Below are positions 1 to 9,652 of a stretch of 64,000 bases of DNA, piece after piece. The first letter of the stretch is position 1. Each line of letters starts with the position of its first letter. The notes beneath the pieces were generated by a model, which worked only from the letters and a program-made list of their open reading frames with translations, searched no databases and had not been told where the DNA came from. The DNA lies in assembly GCF_900129505.1 (NCBI RefSeq), contig NZ_LT670818.1, positions 8,651,001 to 8,715,000 of the forward strand. Direction: 5' to 3'. A program made the translations under genes and the position numbers. This stretch comes from Bradyrhizobium erythrophlei (GTDB lineage Bacteria; Pseudomonadota; Alphaproteobacteria; Rhizobiales; Xanthobacteraceae).

Positions 1-130
1 CCTTGCCGGCATTGAGCTCGGCCGCCGCCGCCAGTGTCTCCGCAAGACCAACCGTCGCAACGCCTCGCGACGCGAGGCACGCGGCCGTCACGGTGCCGAG
101 ATGCCACAAGCCATAGACGCAAACGGTCAT
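1..130 (-). CDS. UDP-glucose/GDP-mannose dehydrogenase family, N-terminal fragment (cut by window edge)
   Basis: Reading the minus strand from the ATG at 130 gives MTVCVYGLWHLGTVTAACLA and about 23 further residues before the window ends. This is the NAD-binding start of the nucleotide-sugar dehydrogenase family, with the glycine-rich GLWHLGTV turn, which oxidises UDP- or GDP-hexoses to uronic acids in the cytoplasm. The start codon overlaps the stop of the upstream epimerase gene (ATGA, 127-130), so the two are translationally coupled. Only 43 residues are visible, so substrate cannot be told. Confidence 0.8.
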   Translation of the reverse strand, partial: MTVCVYGLWHLGTVTAACLASRGVATVGLAETLAAAAELNAGK

Positions 131-1083
131 GTCCGCGCCTCGACCACCCAAGGATTCGCTATCAGATATTCCAGCGTCGTCATAACGCCCTTCTGAATCG
201 ACAGCTTCGGCGTCCAGCCAAGCGCGCGGATCCGTCTGCAATCCAGAAAGATAAACGGGTTGTCGCCGATCCAGCCGCGCTCACCGCCGGTGTATTCTAG
301 CCTGGGTTCCAGCTGCAGCCGCTGGCAAATCCAGCCGATCGACTGATTGACTTCGCAATATTCATCTTGGCCAAGATTGAAGATATTGACACGATCGGTC
401 GCCCGCTCGATCGCGATCATAATCGCGTCGATACAGTCCTGAATATAGAGATAGGATTTGCGTTGCTTGCCATTGCCGAGTACCTCGAGCCGCAACGGAT
501 TTGCCAGCAGCTTCTGATAGAAATCGAAGACGTGGCCGTGGGTGTAGCGCTCTCCCAAAATCGAGACGAAGCGGAAGATGAAGCCCTGAAAGCCAAAGCC
601 TTCGCAATAGGACGAAATCAGACCTTCGGCTGCGACCTTGGAGTTGCCATACAGCGAGGTCTGCACCGGGAACGGCGCATTCTCGGGCGTCGGAAAAACC
701 GTCGCTTCGCCATAGACTGAGCCGGTCGAAGAAAACGCTATCCTCTTGATACCGTGGGCCCGCATAGCTTCCAGCACATTGTAAGTCGCAATAGTGTTCT
801 GTTCGATATCCTTGAACGGATGATGCGTACCGAAGCGGACATCAGCGTTAGCCGCGAGATGAAAGACTATGTCGCTGCCCGCGATCGCGGATCGCAGCAC
901 CTCGGTGTTCAGCAGGTCAGCCTCGACAAGTTTGAATTGTGACGACTTGGACGCGCCTTCGAGGAAGCGGCGCTGGCCGGTGGAAAAATTGTCGTAGCCG
1001 ACGACGCTGTGGCCAGTTGCAAGAAGCCGATCGACCAGACTGCTGCCGATGAAGCCGGCGGCCCCGGTAACGAAACATTGCAT
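127..1083 (-). CDS. NAD-dependent nucleotide-sugar epimerase/dehydratase
   Basis: Extended short-chain dehydrogenase of about 318 residues. It has the Rossmann motif TGAAGFIG near residue 6, a catalytic SSTGSVYG stretch and a YGNSK (YxxxK) motif near residue 145, and it resembles UDP-glucose 4-epimerases. It should interconvert or dehydrate an NDP-sugar for surface polysaccharide. I chose the ATG at 1083 because AAGGAC lies 8 bases upstream; a TTG two codons earlier is the alternative. It sits last but one in a minus-strand operon (GT2, methyltransferase, GtrA, epimerase, sugar dehydrogenase) and overlaps the next gene by 4 bases. The exact sugar is not determinable. Confidence 0.9.
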   Translation of the reverse strand: MQCFVTGAAGFIGSSLVDRLLATGHSVVGYDNFSTGQRRFLEGASKSSQFKLVEADLLNTEVLRSAIAGSDIVFHLAANADVRFGTHHPFKDIEQNTIATYNVLEAMRAHGIKRIAFSSTGSVYGEATVFPTPENAPFPVQTSLYGNSKVAAEGLISSYCEGFGFQGFIFRFVSILGERYTHGHVFDFYQKLLANPLRLEVLGNGKQRKSYLYIQDCIDAIMIAIERATDRVNIFNLGQDEYCEVNQSIGWICQRLQLEPRLEYTGGERGWIGDNPFIFLDCRRIRALGWTPKLSIQKGVMTTLEYLIANPWVVEART

Positions 1084-1095
1084 ACACAAATGTCC

Positions 1096-1533
1096 TTATT
1101 CGGGGGTGATGAGTTCAAGCTGGCGGCTGGAGCTGCCCTCAGGCTGGAGAAACACCCAGAACCTGTTCGCGAAGTAATTGCAGAGAGGCGCAATAATCGC
1201 GAGTGCGACCAACGATGGTTTATAGTCGATACCAAGGACCGCGGTCGCCACCCACACCGCAGTCGTGCTGAGCAGAAACGCCGCCAGCGAACTGACGGCA
1301 AATTTCAGCAGATAATCGCGATAGCGTCCCGAGACCACAAACGTGAACCGGAAATGACCGAGATAAGACACCAGGAATGCGGCGGCAAAGCCGACCATTG
1401 CGGCGACTGTCGGATTCGCGCCTGCAACTGCAACCAAGACCATCGCGATTCCAACATGAACGACCGTTGCCATCGCACCCACGGTGGAAAAACGCATCAG
1501 CCGCCGGAACTCCTCGGCAAATCCCGATTGCAT
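1096..1533 (-). CDS. GtrA-like small membrane protein
   Basis: About 145 residues with four hydrophobic segments and the GtrA-family layout: short basic N-terminus (FRRLMRFSTVG), TM1, TM2 ending in YLGHFRFTF, TM3, and TM4 ending in NYFANRFWVF. GtrA proteins are thought to flip or assist lipid-linked sugars (undecaprenyl-phosphate-glucose) for glycan modification. The ATG at 1533 overlaps the methyltransferase stop as ATGA, which favours this start over the one at 1563. The GtrB-type glycosyltransferase two genes upstream is its expected partner. Confidence 0.85.
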   Translation of the reverse strand: MQSGFAEEFRRLMRFSTVGAMATVVHVGIAMVLVAVAGANPTVAAMVGFAAAFLVSYLGHFRFTFVVSGRYRDYLLKFAVSSLAAFLLSTTAVWVATAVLGIDYKPSLVALAIIAPLCNYFANRFWVFLQPEGSSSRQLELITPE

Positions 1534-2420
1534 CACGAGGGCTTTCTGGCCGTGACCACGCAACGAATCCCGCGGGGAAACGTGACCGCGCGCGCCATCG
1601 CCTCTTCAACGGCCATAATTGCATGACCGATCGGATTAAGACGAGATGTAGCGCCGATCGCGTTGGTCACATGCTTTTCGCGTTCTGCCGCTGGCTTCGG
1701 ACTGCTTTGCGACAGCTTTTTCGCAAGATAGAAGGCCGGATAGATCAGCGCGCCAAGATAATTTCGGCGTTCGACCTTGAGACCGGCGCCTTCGATCAGC
1801 TTGCACAAGCCGGGCAGAGTATAGCGGCGAAAATGCTGCAGCTGCCGATCATAGTCGTCGAACAATTCAGGACCGGCTGGGACCTCAATGACCGCGACAC
1901 CGCCCGGCTTTAGCATGCGCGCGATATGTCCGGTCGCGGCGACGTCGTCTTCAATGTGCTCAAGGACATTGAGGAGAACCATTGCGTCATAGGTATCCGA
2001 GGGCAACGGACTATCAGCGAGATTGAAACGAACCAGGGGAATGTCCGGCATCTGCTCCCCTAGTTTCACAAGGGTTCCAAGAGTGTAGTCCCCACCTATC
2101 AGTGTCGCATGAGGCAGGCTGCGGCGCATATCGGCGAGCAGGTGACCGGCAGAACACCCAACCTCCATAATAGAGGCCGGCCTTCCGCCCAGCGCCCGCT
2201 TGAGTTCGTTGATTGCGTGATCGCGTGAGGCCACATCAATGAAGTGAGTGCCCGATTCCGTGGCGCTTTCATGAAGTTCGGTCAGTTCGTCGGACCAGCC
2301 CGATTCGCCGACCTCGTATGCGAGTACCCGCATCGTTTTACCTGAGCGGACAAAGGCGCCCCCGTTCCAGATCGGAGAATCTTCCCCGACCGACACAGGA
2401 GGAAACATCATGTCTTTCAT
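1533..2420 (-). CDS. SAM-dependent class I methyltransferase
   Basis: Protein of about 295 residues with a Methyltransf_11/23-like core: motif I MEVGCSAGHLL, acidic loop GGDYTLG, motif YDAMVLLNVLEHIEDD and the post-motif MLKPGGVAVIEVP. It probably methylates a sugar or lipid-linked intermediate of the polysaccharide. The frame is open to 2495, but that would overlap the upstream glycosyltransferase; the ATG at 2420 leaves a 43-base gap and starts MKDMMFPPVS. No strong ribosome-binding site decides it. The substrate is unknown. Confidence 0.85.
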   Translation of the reverse strand: MKDMMFPPVSVGEDSPIWNGGAFVRSGKTMRVLAYEVGESGWSDELTELHESATESGTHFIDVASRDHAINELKRALGGRPASIMEVGCSAGHLLADMRRSLPHATLIGGDYTLGTLVKLGEQMPDIPLVRFNLADSPLPSDTYDAMVLLNVLEHIEDDVAATGHIARMLKPGGVAVIEVPAGPELFDDYDRQLQHFRRYTLPGLCKLIEGAGLKVERRNYLGALIYPAFYLAKKLSQSSPKPAAEREKHVTNAIGATSRLNPIGHAIMAVEEAMARAVTFPRGIRCVVTARKPS

Positions 2421-2463
2421 CGTCACTGGCAATCGCACTCTCGGATAGGCCGTTAGGCGTGCC

Positions 2464-3468
2464 CTACTTAAGGCTGCTCGACGACTGGTCGACAAGATCG
2501 GAAAAGTTTACTTTCCTGTCGACGATATACATCGGCCTGCGCTTGGTTTCATCGTAAATCCGACCGATATACTCGCCCACCACGCCAAGAGCCAGCAATT
2601 GTACCCCTGAAAAGAAGGAAACAACAAGCACGGTTGTGGGCAGGCCTGGCGTTAGATCGATCCCCATAAGCTTTTGAATTACATACCATAATCCAATCGC
2701 AAAACTGATTGCAGCGACCATGAAGCCACCCATCGACATCAGCTGCAGCGGACGACTGCTGAAGCCGACCAGCCCATTAATGCCAATCCGGAGCGATCCT
2801 ATCAGCCGGTTATAATTGCCACTACCCGTCAGCCTCGCGTCCCTGCTGTACAGCACCGCCGCCTGCTTGAATCCCACAAACGCAACCATGCCACGCAGGA
2901 ACCCATGGGTTTCGGAGAGCCGTCGCAGCTCTTCGATGACCCGGCGCGACATGATCCGGAAGTCGCCGGTATTGCGTGGAATCTGAACGTCGCTCAGGCG
3001 ATTGATGACGGAATAACCAAAATAGGAAACTGCCTTTTTGATGAGCGTTTCCCCCTGGCGCGAAGAACGCATCGCATAGACAACCTCGTAGCCTTCGGCC
3101 ATCTTTTTGTAGAGCTGTTCGATGAGTTCCGGCTGATCCTGGAGATCAACATCAATCACAACGCATTTTTCTCCCGTGCAGTTCAGGATCCCCGCCATCG
3201 TCGCGGCGGGCTGACCGAATCGGCGGGAAAACAGGATCAACTTAACGGCAGGGTTACGGTCGATCTCCTTCAGGATCACCGCCTCAGTATCGTCCGGAGA
3301 CGGATCAAGCGCGAAAATGATCTCGTAGCTGATGCCCATCCTGGCCATCACGGCCTCAGAACGCGCGAGGAACGGCCGAATATTACCGGCCTCCTTGTAG
3401 ACTGGAACGACAATCGACAAGGCAACATTCAAAGAAGAATCTGGCTTCGGCGGGTGCAAAACGCTCAT
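2464..3468 (-). CDS. GtrB/DPM1-type glycosyltransferase family 2 with C-terminal membrane anchor
   Basis: About 334 residues. The GT-A domain starts LSIVVPVYKEAGNI and contains the DVDLQDQPE nucleotide-binding acidic motif and GDFRIMSRR. Two C-terminal transmembrane helices (about residues 235-300) follow, as in bactoprenol-phosphate glucosyltransferases. It should move a sugar from an NDP-sugar to undecaprenyl phosphate at the inner membrane, feeding the GtrA-like protein downstream and a GT-C enzyme. The ATG at 3468 is preceded by a GTG codon and an AAGGG-like site. It heads the five-gene minus-strand operon running to the window edge. Confidence 0.9.
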   Translation of the reverse strand: MSVLHPPKPDSSLNVALSIVVPVYKEAGNIRPFLARSEAVMARMGISYEIIFALDPSPDDTEAVILKEIDRNPAVKLILFSRRFGQPAATMAGILNCTGEKCVVIDVDLQDQPELIEQLYKKMAEGYEVVYAMRSSRQGETLIKKAVSYFGYSVINRLSDVQIPRNTGDFRIMSRRVIEELRRLSETHGFLRGMVAFVGFKQAAVLYSRDARLTGSGNYNRLIGSLRIGINGLVGFSSRPLQLMSMGGFMVAAISFAIGLWYVIQKLMGIDLTPGLPTTVLVVSFFSGVQLLALGVVGEYIGRIYDETKRRPMYIVDRKVNFSDLVDQSSSSLK

Positions 3469-3742
3469 CACCTAATCCCTTGGTAGCATGACCCCAAAAG
3501 ACGAAAACACGCGCTCCCTCAGCAAGGAGACCATCCTCGTCTCGTGTGAACCGCACTCGGAAGACATTCGCCTCCAACTGACATCGCCACGGGCGGTCAG
3601 GGATCCGAAAGCCAACTGGACGCGATTGCCTTAGCCGCTCCTCTAGATGGATGCCGGAAGTGAATCAAGGTATTCTTGAACCCGTTAGATGGATCGAATT
3701 GCCCTACAGTCAGCCTTGGCCATCGCCGGCTAACGAACCCAA

Positions 3743-5611
3743 TCAGGGCCGACGCATGACGTCGAATTGTGTGGTCCGCATGAGCAGCCCGGGTGCGGCC
3801 GAATTAGCCTCGGACCGCAGCACGATCGAGATTGGCATAGGCTTGTCATAGTGCGGAATAGGCCACGGCCGGTACCCCATGAAAGTTCGCCACGATTTTT
3901 CCGAAACTTGAAAGGGGATTCCGCGCCGTCCAAGTTCGACCACCAGAAAGATATTAAATTGGGGCGCCTCTCCCACATCAATGACCGCTCCGCTCGCAAC
4001 AACGTCCGCCATCCGATCGGTTTCTTCCAGCGAAAAACGATAGAGCGGCGGAGTCGAATCTCCGCCAAGAGAGGACAATCCGTTCACGAAACGCGGCAGG
4101 CCAAAGCCGACCGGCGTGAGCAATAACACAGCAAAAAAGATCCAAAATCGGACGCGCCCGGCGAGAAACAATTCCTCATTTAAGAGAACGGCCACTGCGC
4201 ATATAGGTGTGGCAACGAAAAGCAGTGAGATTTCGTAGAACCGCCACCGCTCATCGAAGGCGTACAGCATACCGGCCATCGTAGCTGAACCCAGAACCAG
4301 AGCAGTCGCCCCCGGCGATTTCCAGATGATCGCAGAGATACAGATGCACACAAAAACCGTAGTAAAAATGATCCTCATGGGACCGACGAGCAAAACCGGT
4401 CCCGTTGTTCCCAATGGTCCTGCGATCTGCATCGCCCAGTCCGCTAGGATTTTCCAATCCAGACTCATGGGAATGAAGCCCGTGTAGAGTGGTCGAGCGA
4501 CGACCCCGCTCGACACGACTGCTATGACGATAAGCGCGGCAAGTATCATCGAGCATCGTGCAGTTTGACTAACCATCAACGCGTCACGCTGTTCCCAAAC
4601 GAGGCGCGTCACGAGAAAGCACGACCCGAAGACGCCGAGCGCAACTGCTGTTAGCTGCGCGTTGAACATAAGGACCGTGCAAATCACGCACGCAACAAGC
4701 GCGCCAAGTGCAGCGAGAGGAAATTCCTCCTCGACTGAAATCAAGCGACAGAGCGCAAAAAACATCGCTACCACCAATATGGTGGCCGGGAATCCCACGA
4801 TTTTTCCGAGATAGCCAATCAGCCCGAAGTCGAACCATACGCTGACAAACAACGCAGCCGCAAGCAGCAAAAAAACCGCACGAGTTCGGCTAAAGACGGC
4901 ACTCACACCAATAGAGGCAGCGGTAAGGGCAATTGCACAGGTCAGATCATAGGCGAACGCCGCGGATCGGCCCGATATCACCGAAACTAACGCTAGAAGC
5001 GAAAAACTTCCGAACCTCGGATCCCGTGTGAACAAGTAATCAGGATAGCTCCCATAGATATCCTCCGGAGGATGGGTGAGGGCCGTATTTGTTACATGCA
5101 TACGAATCCAATCGGCAATATTCGCATAGCCGAGCTGATCAGTTCCATTGGCGTAAAGCAAAGCTGGACCACCAAAGAACAGATCCGTGCGTGTCACAGT
5201 CAACGTTGCACATACACTGAGAGCGATGGCGGCGACAACGAGACAAGGCAATCCGCTCACCATATCCTGACGACCAAAAACGTAAACAGCCAACAGACTC
5301 ACTGATAATAGAGCTCCACCAGCGACCAACGTCGCCTTCCAGTAGGTCATCATCAGAATAACGTGGATTGCCAACGCCGCGCACGGCAACAGCAGCAGCC
5401 CCGAAAACGCTGCGCATGCAGCCGGGAAGGCGATTTGACGTCCGAACGGTGCGACCACGCACCATCCGCAAAGAGTAAAAAGTAATAGGGTCGAGAGAAT
5501 GACTGTGACGTTCTGCACAAAAATCATAATGTTTCGCGTTCTAGCTGAACTCCAGGAGTACGGTGCAAGAGCTTCTATAGCTCTCTCGAGAAACTCATGC
5601 CTGACGATCAC
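3743..5611 (-). CDS. Large polytopic membrane protein, GT-C-like (unassigned)
   Basis: Up to 622 residues with at least ten hydrophobic segments and a soluble C-terminal portion of about 150 residues. The first large loop holds an acidic/aromatic stretch (GTDQLGYANIADW), as GT-C glycosyltransferases carry in their first periplasmic loop. I infer it transfers a sugar from a lipid-phosphate donor onto the polysaccharide in the periplasm. The frame opens at a GTG at 5611 that overlaps the stop of a small upstream ORF; an ATG at 5527 starts nearer to TM1 and may be the true start. No named family is recognised. Confidence 0.7.
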   Translation of the reverse strand: MIVRHEFLERAIEALAPYSWSSARTRNIMIFVQNVTVILSTLLLFTLCGWCVVAPFGRQIAFPAACAAFSGLLLLPCAALAIHVILMMTYWKATLVAGGALLSVSLLAVYVFGRQDMVSGLPCLVVAAIALSVCATLTVTRTDLFFGGPALLYANGTDQLGYANIADWIRMHVTNTALTHPPEDIYGSYPDYLFTRDPRFGSFSLLALVSVISGRSAAFAYDLTCAIALTAASIGVSAVFSRTRAVFLLLAAALFVSVWFDFGLIGYLGKIVGFPATILVVAMFFALCRLISVEEEFPLAALGALVACVICTVLMFNAQLTAVALGVFGSCFLVTRLVWEQRDALMVSQTARCSMILAALIVIAVVSSGVVARPLYTGFIPMSLDWKILADWAMQIAGPLGTTGPVLLVGPMRIIFTTVFVCICISAIIWKSPGATALVLGSATMAGMLYAFDERWRFYEISLLFVATPICAVAVLLNEELFLAGRVRFWIFFAVLLLTPVGFGLPRFVNGLSSLGGDSTPPLYRFSLEETDRMADVVASGAVIDVGEAPQFNIFLVVELGRRGIPFQVSEKSWRTFMGYRPWPIPHYDKPMPISIVLRSEANSAAPGLLMRTTQFDVMRRP

Positions 5612-5871
5612 CTCACGGATCTCGGGATTTTCGAAAAAGAGATAACGGAAAGTCCGTCACTCAATTGGGTCGCGCGCGGCGCGCAAACATGATTGCCAAA
5701 CCATTCTGTCGAGATCGCGACCCGCGATCGTGAGCGAAGATGTTGCCCGGAAACGACCCAGCGATCAGTAAATGCCAACGTCGCCGTCTCGTCGTCTGAA
5801 AGGTTATATTCATAGCGCAGAATACTTTTCAGCGATTTGATCAACAGAACGCGCCACCTCCCATCGGCCAC
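5608..5871 (-). CDS. Doubtful small ORF or gene fragment between acyltransferase and membrane protein
   Basis: An 87-codon frame whose C-terminal half (SDDETATLAF to SVISFSKIP) has a protein-like composition. It overlaps the 3' end of the acyltransferase gene by about 60 bases and its stop overlaps the downstream GTG start by four bases. No homology is recognised. It could be a coupled small gene, a fragment of a lost gene, or chance. Confidence 0.25.
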   Translation of the reverse strand: MADGRWRVLLIKSLKSILRYEYNLSDDETATLAFTDRWVVSGQHLRSRSRVAISTEWFGNHVCAPRATQLSDGLSVISFSKIPRSVR

Positions 5872-6926
5872 TTTTTATGAATCGGTTAGCCGGCTCAGAA
5901 TAAAATCGAGCGATGAGCCGCGAACCAAAGAGAAGCGCAACCAGCAAGAGGACAGGCCAGATGTCCCCCATTGCGATCTGCATCCTGGGATCGGTGTTAG
6001 TAAAAGAGGACATAAAGATGGGATGAAGGGCAATAATCACGAACATGTGCGACAGGTAAATTTCGTAGCTCAATTCACCAAGCTTTTCTAAGGGCATGAA
6101 GGCGAAAAATCGTCGTGCGTCCGAGCGAGCCGTTCCCAGCAGATAAACTGCTGAACCGATGCCCATCAGCGTTGGTCCCCAAGTCAGACTTGCGATTGTG
6201 TCCTGTGTCCATATGAAGTTCGCTCCGATCAGAATAGCGCCAGCGTAGCGAAGACATCGAAGTAGCGGTCGGCTTTGATCCCAACTTTTCGTCATGGCCA
6301 ATCCGAGCGCTACGATTGCCCCAAGCGCGATGCCGTCAAAATTGCAGAGATAAGGATATGGCTGGACTGTTTGCGCGCGCCAAAACGGGCCGATAATTGC
6401 CAGTCCAACCAGTCCTGCAATTAATATCCCCCGATTCCTGACAAACAACAGGAGTGCAGGAAAACAAAGGTAGAAAACCTCCTCGACAGACAATGACCAT
6501 AAAGGATCCCACAACCGGGAACCGGTCGGCATATACAGATTATAACGAAATGTGAAAAATGTACCAAAGCCGCTTCGGCAGCGTGCCCCAGTCAATTGAA
6601 AACCGCTCGATACCAAGGCACGCGACCACAACAGCGCCGCACAGCATCAAAACCAAGCATGGCGCGATGCGACCAACGCGGTCAAGATAGAACGTGCCAA
6701 TCGAGAACCTGCCCGAATGGTCCGATGCGGCGACAAGTTTATTGGTGATGAGAAAACCGGAAATCGTAAAAAAAACGAAAACACCATGATAGCCGTTGTG
6801 AATGATTGCAACGCGGAGCTGGTCGGGAAAATGATAAAAGATGGCTGGGATATACCCGCAGGCGTGTGAAAGCACTACCATCAGCGTAGCTAAGCCGCGC
6901 AATCTATCTACGTAAGCGTTGCGCAC
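5810..6926 (-). pseudogene. Acyltransferase 3 family (O-acetyltransferase), frameshifted
   Basis: Two frames together encode one AT3 protein of about 371 residues. The first (6926 to about 6560) starts with GTG after a GGGGG site and reads MRNAYVDRLRGLATLMVVLSHA. The second (to 5810) carries the typical LWSLSVEEVFYLCFPAL and a C-terminal SEPANRFI motif. They join at a run of five A (plus strand 6555-6559): removing one base restores YIFTFRYNLY. Family members O-acetylate sugars at the inner membrane. As written the product stops after 128 residues. The change may be a real null, slippage-based phase variation, or an assembly error. Confidence 0.8.
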
Positions 6927-7264
6927 TGCATCCCCCTATTTCGTCCATCCCGGAGCCGCGACGGGCCAATCTGGCAAACCGAATCTCGCTCGCCTGGCGC
7001 AATATCCTCATTGAAAATTGCCAGTCCCGCTCCGCTGAAATTCTGACCATCTGAGGATCCCCGGGAGAGTCCACCCAACCCTGCTCGCCGGGCCAATGAT
7101 TCGTTCGGCGCCAATGCACGCCGCGGTCCGGCGCAACATTGATTCTCAAAACAAAATGCCCTAAAAGCCAGTCAGCAGCCGACTTTCCGTCTTTCAACTC
7201 AAGATGCTTTCCACCGTCATGTCTTGCTTGGAAGACGTCTCACACGTCAAGAGATGACTCATTC
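6927..7264. promoter_or_regulatory. Divergent intergenic region between acyltransferase and gmd
   Basis: About 340 bases separate the minus-strand acyltransferase start from the plus-strand gmd start. No protein-like frame is seen, so it should hold both promoters, but I cannot identify convincing -35/-10 pairs or an operator. Confidence 0.4.
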
Positions 7265-8356
7265 ATGTCGAAAAAGACAGCGTTAATTACCGGGGTCACC
7301 GGCCAGGACGGCGCCTATCTTGCCGAACTACTCCTGACCAAGGGATACTCGGTCCACGGCATCAAGCGCCGGACATCGCTGATCAATACCGATCGCATCG
7401 ACCACATCTACCACGACCCTCACGACAAGGGCTTTGACTTTACGCTGCACCACGGCGACCTGACGGATTCGTCGAGCCTCATCCGGATTGTCGAGGAAGT
7501 TCAGCCAGACGAGATCTACAATCTTGCGGCGCAAAGCCACGTCGCGGTCTCGTTCGAGGAGCCCGAATACACCGCCAATTCGGACGCGCTCGGCCCGCTG
7601 CGCATTCTCGAAGCTTTGCGTATCCTGGGATTGGAAAAGAAGTCACGGTTTTATCAGGCTTCCACCTCAGAACTTTACGGGCTCGTCCAGGAAACGCCGC
7701 AGAAAGAAACAACGGCGTTCTATCCGCGCTCGCCCTACGCCGTTGCCAAGCTTTACGCCTACTGGATCACTGTCAACTACCGTGAAGCTTATGGCATCTA
7801 CGCTTGCAACGGAATCTTGTTCAACCACGAGTCGCCGCTTCGGGGCGAGACGTTCGTAACCCGGAAGATCACGCGCGCGTTGGCGAGAATCAAGCTTGGA
7901 CTTCAGGAGCGCGTGCATCTCGGCAACCTAGGTGCGAAGCGCGACTGGGGGCATGCCCGAGACTATGTCGAGATGCAGTGGCTGATGCTGCAGCAAGAGA
8001 CGCCTGAGGACTACGTGATCGCCACCGGCGAGCAGCACTCGGTGCGCGACTTCGTCAAATATGCCGCGGAGGAAGTCGGCATCAATGTGCGGTGGGAAGG
8101 TAAGGGCGTCGACGAAAAGGGCTACAATGCCGAGACCGGGCAATGCATCGTCGCGATCGACGCGCGGTATTTCCGGCCGGCAGAAGTCGAAACCTTGCTC
8201 GGTGACGCGTCAAAGGCCAAGCGACAGCTGGGATGGGTACCGAAAACCTCGTTCCGGGATCTTGTGAGCGAGATGATGCGAGAGGATCTTAAACTCGCAG
8301 AGCGGGATGAACTCGTGAAGAAACATGGCTTCCGGTTTTTTAATCACCACGAATGA
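7265..8356 (+). CDS. gmd: GDP-mannose 4,6-dehydratase
   Basis: Makes GDP-4-keto-6-deoxymannose from GDP-mannose, the precursor of GDP-fucose, GDP-rhamnose and related 6-deoxy sugars. The 363-residue protein has [14 protein letters not shown] at the N-terminus, the family motif [15 protein letters not shown], the catalytic STSELYG and [10 protein letters not shown] (YxxxK), and [18 protein letters not shown]. The start ATG at 7265 gives [10 protein letters not shown], matching the family's usual length; upstream codons in frame are not protein-like. No GDP-fucose synthase is visible downstream, so the next enzyme lies elsewhere or the epimerase at 127-1083 serves. Confidence 0.97.
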   Translation: MSKKTALITGVTGQDGAYLAELLLTKGYSVHGIKRRTSLINTDRIDHIYHDPHDKGFDFTLHHGDLTDSSSLIRIVEEVQPDEIYNLAAQSHVAVSFEEPEYTANSDALGPLRILEALRILGLEKKSRFYQASTSELYGLVQETPQKETTAFYPRSPYAVAKLYAYWITVNYREAYGIYACNGILFNHESPLRGETFVTRKITRALARIKLGLQERVHLGNLGAKRDWGHARDYVEMQWLMLQQETPEDYVIATGEQHSVRDFVKYAAEEVGINVRWEGKGVDEKGYNAETGQCIVAIDARYFRPAEVETLLGDASKAKRQLGWVPKTSFRDLVSEMMREDLKLAERDELVKKHGFRFFNHHE

Positions 8357-8465
8357 GGGTTTCATTCGTGTTGCCAGAGTCGCAAAACTGGTTCGACCGG
8401 CGCCTCGAACGCGGCCGCCCATTATAAACGTCCTCAGCTGACGAGGCCGGTTTCCGGACATCGAC

Positions 8466-9614
8466 TTGCGCATTCTTCACGCATACAAAATTTATCGACC
8501 GGACATCGAAGGCGGAATACCAGCCGTCATGTCCAGCCTCGCGCAAGGCTCCGACCAAAACATCAGCCATTCAATCCTGTGTGCACGGCGTCGCGGTGCT
8601 GCGCGTCAATACACCATAGACGGCGTACTGGTCGAAGCGGTTGCGTCGCTGGGCACGCTGTTTTCCACGCCCCTTGCACCGGGATATATTCCGGCGTTCG
8701 TACGCCGCGCAGCATCGGCCGACGTCGTTGTCCATCACGCGCCGCTCCCGCTGAATGATGCCGCGATATTGCTGGGTCTGCCCGATGACGTTGGCTTGAT
8801 CGTCTATTGGCACGCCGAGATCGTCGGCTATCCGTTGCTCAAGTGCCTGGTCGCGCCCCTAATCCGCCGGGTGTTGGCGCGTGCCGATCGTATCGTCGTC
8901 TCCGGGCAGCCGATAATCGACAATTCGGAGTTTCTCAGGCCGCACGCAGAAAAGTGCGACGTTCTTGCCTACGGCATGGATCTCGACTATTGGCGCACGC
9001 TGGATGCGAGCGAGCGGGCCAGTGCGGACGAGCTCCGGCGCCGGCAGCCGCGCCACATTGTGGCGCTCGGCCGCCTCGTTGGATACAAGGGTTACGATGT
9101 GCTGGTCCGCGCCATGCGAACCATCGATGGTTACACGACCATCGTCGGCGAAGGCCCGCTGCTCGCGGAGTTGCAGCACCTAGCCACCACGCTCGGCGTC
9201 TCTGATCGAATCCGCTTTGCTGGGCGCCTGACCCGCAGCGAGATCAAGCAACTCTTTTATTCCGCGCGGGTCTTTGCGTTTCCCTCCGTCACCGAAGCCG
9301 AGGCGTTCGGGATTGTCCAGATCGAGGCCATGGCCGCGGGCTTGCCGATCGTGAACACGCACCTCGCAACCACCGTTCCACTGGTTGCGCGCCATGGCCG
9401 GGAAGCGTTAACCGTCGCGCCAAACGATCCGCAGGCGTTATCGCAAGCTTTGAGCCGCATTCTCGACGAGCCGGCGTTGGCCGAAAGGCTGGGCTCCGGC
9501 GGACGGGAGCGGGCCAATAGCGAATTCGACCAAGTTGTATTCCGTGAACGCATGGCCGCCATTTACGAAGAGGCGGTACTGGCGCGGAAATATCGCGGGA
9601 CGGCGCGGCGCTGA
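8466..9614 (+). CDS. Glycosyltransferase family 4 (GT-B)
   Basis: About 382 residues starting with TTG. The N-terminal domain begins MRILHAYKIYRPDIEGGI. The C-terminal GT-B domain reads HIVALGRLVGYKGYDVLVRA, then FAGRLTRSEIKQLFY, FPSVTEAEAFGIVQIEAMA and GLPIVNT (the E-x7-E donor-binding signature). It probably adds a hexose to the growing lipid-linked chain on the cytoplasmic face of the inner membrane. It follows gmd by about 110 bases on the same strand and converges on glpX. Donor and acceptor are unknown, although GDP-sugars made by Gmd are plausible. Confidence 0.92.
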   Translation: MRILHAYKIYRPDIEGGIPAVMSSLAQGSDQNISHSILCARRRGAARQYTIDGVLVEAVASLGTLFSTPLAPGYIPAFVRRAASADVVVHHAPLPLNDAAILLGLPDDVGLIVYWHAEIVGYPLLKCLVAPLIRRVLARADRIVVSGQPIIDNSEFLRPHAEKCDVLAYGMDLDYWRTLDASERASADELRRRQPRHIVALGRLVGYKGYDVLVRAMRTIDGYTTIVGEGPLLAELQHLATTLGVSDRIRFAGRLTRSEIKQLFYSARVFAFPSVTEAEAFGIVQIEAMAAGLPIVNTHLATTVPLVARHGREALTVAPNDPQALSQALSRILDEPALAERLGSGGRERANSEFDQVVFRERMAAIYEEAVLARKYRGTARR

Positions 9615-9652
9615 ATTCCCCCTCATCAAGGCCGTGACCAGCGCGCGGCATT

